A DNA stretch of 41,685 nucleotides. It comes from Actinomycetota bacterium (GTDB lineage: Bacteria > Actinomycetota > CADDZG01 > WHSQ01). Position numbers and translations under genes: made by a program. The stretch's first letter is position 1. Each line of letters opens with the position of its first letter. Below the pieces are notes generated by a model. It made no database searches. It had not been told where the DNA came from and was given only the letters and a program-made list of their open reading frames with translations. Below, piece after piece: positions 40,123 through 41,685 of this stretch. The stretch is taken from the NCBI GenBank assembly GCA_009379915.1, contig WHSV01000024.1:1-41685 (forward strand), written 5' to 3'.

Positions 40123-40398
40123 TCGCTACCGTTCTCGTCGTTCGTGCCCACGGGAACCCGACCGGTTCGGCCTTGTTCACCCTCGTCCGTAAGCCGATTC
40201 GCGCCGACCGGAAGACCGGCGCGGTCACTCAGAAGGACTGAACGACGCCGGTCGCCATCATCCTCGTTTGAGGTTCGAATCACGCAGGCACCTCGGTGGG
40301 ACTTGGGGGGTGAGGGCTACACCACCGAGCTCGAGCGCTCGGGCGAGGGCACAGATGTGTCCGTAGGCACGCGCCGTCGTGCCGTTCTGCGGGCGCAC

Positions 40399-40427
40399 TT
40401 GCTTGTTACAACTCCGCTTGCTATATA
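40399..40427 (+). promoter_or_regulatory. Promoter candidate of the SigG-like gene
   Basis: TTGCTT (40399-40404) and TATATA (40422-40427) are 17 bp apart, a good housekeeping promoter. Transcription would start about 85 bp before the sigma gene, leaving a leader with a strong GGAGGAGAG ribosome site. The rest of 40123-40518 holds no gene; a hairpin (GCGCC-CCGG/CCGG-CGC, 40201-40222) may terminate the VOC gene. Confidence 0.5.
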
Positions 40428-40518
40428 AACGTGGGTTCTCGAAGGAAAGCTCGGAGCCGGGCAACGCGGGCACCAATGATGGTTCTGACCCGCTGGTATC
40501 GACGGAGGAGAGACTCGG

Positions 40519-41535
40519 ATGACTGATCTCGCAGCCGCGGATCGAACGACATCGACCACGATAACGAGCGAGTCGGGAAATCTCGAGCTCGAGCTGGAGC
40601 GGTACCGAAAAGAGCTGACCGGCTACTGCTATCGGATGCTCGGATCGGCGTTCGAAGCGGAGGACGCCGTTCAGGAAACGATGGTGCGCGCGTGGCGGAG
40701 CTTTGATCGGTTCGAGGGCCGGTCGTCGGTGCGATCGTGGCTCCATAGCATCGCTACGAACGTGTGCCTCGACATGCTTGGCGGTTCACAGCGTCGAGCA
40801 CGTCCTATGGACCTTGCGGCTCCGAAGTCTGCCGAGGGCCCACTCGGCAACGCGCTCCCGGAGGCCACTTGGATTCAACCGATGCCCGACAGCAGCATCA
40901 TGCCGGAGAGCAATGATCCGGCCGAGCTGGCGATGGAACGAGAGACGATCCGTCTCGCGTTCGTGGCTGCGTTGCAGCACCTTCCACCCCGGCAGCGAGC
41001 AGTGTTGATCCTCCGCGAGGTGCTGCGCTGGAAGGCAACCGAGGTCGCCGAGCTACTCGACACCTCCGTTGTCTCGGTTAATAGCGCGCTCCAACGAGCA
41101 CGGTCAACGCTCGGGGATAGCGATCTCACCTCATCCGACGCGCTTCAGCCGGAAGACGACGAGCAGCGCGAGCTTTTGGCTCGCTACGTCGACGCCTTCG
41201 AGCGCTATGACATTGACTCTCTCACCTCGATCCTCCACGAGGACGCTACGCTCTCGATGCCGCCCTACTCGCTGTGGCTACGAGGACACACCGACATCAG
41301 CGGCTGGCTTCTGGGATCGGGTATCGGTTGTCGTGGGTCGCGTCTGGTTCCGACCGAGGCCAACGGTTCACCGGCGTTCGGGCAGTACCGTCCGAGCGCT
41401 TCGGGTCACGGTCACGATCCCTGGGCGCTCCAGGTCATCGAAGTCTCGAACGGCAAGATCGTCGGGATCAACTCGTTCCTCGACACCGCGAGCCTGTTTC
41501 CGCTCTTCGGTTTGCCGACTCGCCTCGAAGCGTAA
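40519..41535 (+). CDS. ECF sigma factor, SigG-like with C-terminal SnoaL-like domain
   Basis: The 338-aa product has GGAGGAGAG upstream of ATG 40519. Sigma region 2 (about 26-90: [59 protein letters not shown]) and region 4 (about 150-200: [44 protein letters not shown]) are complete. An extra C-terminal domain (about 215-335: [46 protein letters not shown]) is SnoaL/NTF2-like. This is the SigG-type ECF arrangement of Actinobacteria, where the C-terminal domain regulates activity instead of a separate anti-sigma factor. No anti-sigma gene is adjacent. The next gene encodes a VOC protein, a common neighbour. Confidence 0.93.
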   Translation: MTDLAAADRTTSTTITSESGNLELELERYRKELTGYCYRMLGSAFEAEDAVQETMVRAWRSFDRFEGRSSVRSWLHSIATNVCLDMLGGSQRRARPMDLAAPKSAEGPLGNALPEATWIQPMPDSSIMPESNDPAELAMERETIRLAFVAALQHLPPRQRAVLILREVLRWKATEVAELLDTSVVSVNSALQRARSTLGDSDLTSSDALQPEDDEQRELLARYVDAFERYDIDSLTSILHEDATLSMPPYSLWLRGHTDISGWLLGSGIGCRGSRLVPTEANGSPAFGQYRPSASGHGHDPWALQVIEVSNGKIVGINSFLDTASLFPLFGLPTRLEA

Positions 41536-41630
41536 GCCTCGCGCGTAGGAGGCCCACCGGTGAGCCCGGATAGTCGCGCGTCTGAATCACCTGAGAGGTG
41601 CAAGGACAGAAACGAACAAGGGAAGACATC

Positions 41631-41685
41631 ATGGATTGGAAGATCGAGCTGGTGGCTATTCCCGTCTCGGACGTGGATCGGGCCA
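41631..41685 (+). CDS. VOC-family protein, N-terminal fragment cut by window end
   Basis: ATG 41631, with AAGGGAAG upstream, opens MDWKIELVAIPVSDVDRA, the typical first strand and helix of a VOC/glyoxalase-fold protein, and runs off the window. It follows the SigG-like gene by 95 bp in the same direction. Only 18 residues are available, so the family call is based on the IPVSDVDRA motif and neighbourhood. Confidence 0.7.
   Translation, partial: MDWKIELVAIPVSDVDRA

Overview
The window is high-GC chromosomal DNA from a member of the Actinomycetota, probably a deep-branching lineage rather than a well-studied genus. The strongest clue is the complete fhaA-fhaB-pstP-rodA-pbpA-pknA-pknB cluster at 13444-22088. 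It is followed by convergent trpG/pabA, a class E sortase and crgA, the same neighbourhood seen near the origin in Mycobacterium and Streptomyces. DUF4446, an actinobacterial-type ArsR, a helical-domain ArsC and a SigG-like ECF sigma factor agree with this. The exact taxon cannot be read from the sequence. No phage, transposase, plasmid or CRISPR gene is visible.

Layout. 1-3775 (minus): the 5' part of tRNA-Ser(UGA), a secreted lysyl-oxidase-like protein, serS and a DUF4446 gene. 3800-5736 (plus): larB-larC for the nickel-pincer cofactor. 5737-6311: an intergenic repeat and a terminator. 6312-12610 (minus): an OsmC peroxidase and a five-gene peptide ABC importer (dppA, dppB, dppC, dppD, dppF). 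12611-13443: a diverged repeat copy, tRNA-Leu(CAG) and four tandem 32-bp units. 13444-22088 (plus): the cell-wall/division Ser/Thr kinase operon, with nearly every junction overlapping or abutting. 22289-25530: a methyltransferase, trpG/pabA, a Rho-N-like small protein, a small membrane protein, sortase E, crgA and a zinc-ribbon membrane protein. 25531-27012: a lipoprotein gene between two copies of the interspersed repeat. 27013-32032 (minus): a thiolase, a SpoIIE phosphatase/HATPase regulator and a Nudix-metallo-beta-lactamase fusion. 32129-33942: an SCP2-like protein, ThyX and a cupredoxin lipoprotein. 34084-36665 (plus): an arsenic locus (arsR, arsM, arsR-arsC fusion, arsC) with recognisable operators and no efflux pump. 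36694-41685: a frameshifted VOC gene, a YdeI-like protein, a cyclopropane-fatty-acid synthase-like methyltransferase, a VOC protein, a SigG-like ECF sigma factor and the start of another VOC gene.

How the parts work together. The kinase operon joins phospho-signalling (PknA, PknB, PstP, two FHA proteins) to peptidoglycan synthesis (RodA, PbpA), with CrgA nearby as a division factor. The arsenic operon would reduce arsenate (two ArsC domains) and methylate arsenite (ArsM) under two ArsR-type regulators.

The least explained signals are non-coding. (1) An interspersed intergenic repeat of about 250 bp has at least three clear copies and one diverged copy; it has conserved hairpins, and one internal module is inverted between two copies. 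(2) Several genes have a TANNNT hexamer placed 6-8 nt before the start codon and no Shine-Dalgarno, which suggests leaderless transcription. (3) A 32-bp tandem repeat lies just upstream of fhaA. (4) A perfect palindrome overlaps the start of the arsR-arsC fusion. All functional calls come from reading the translated sequence; no database search was run.
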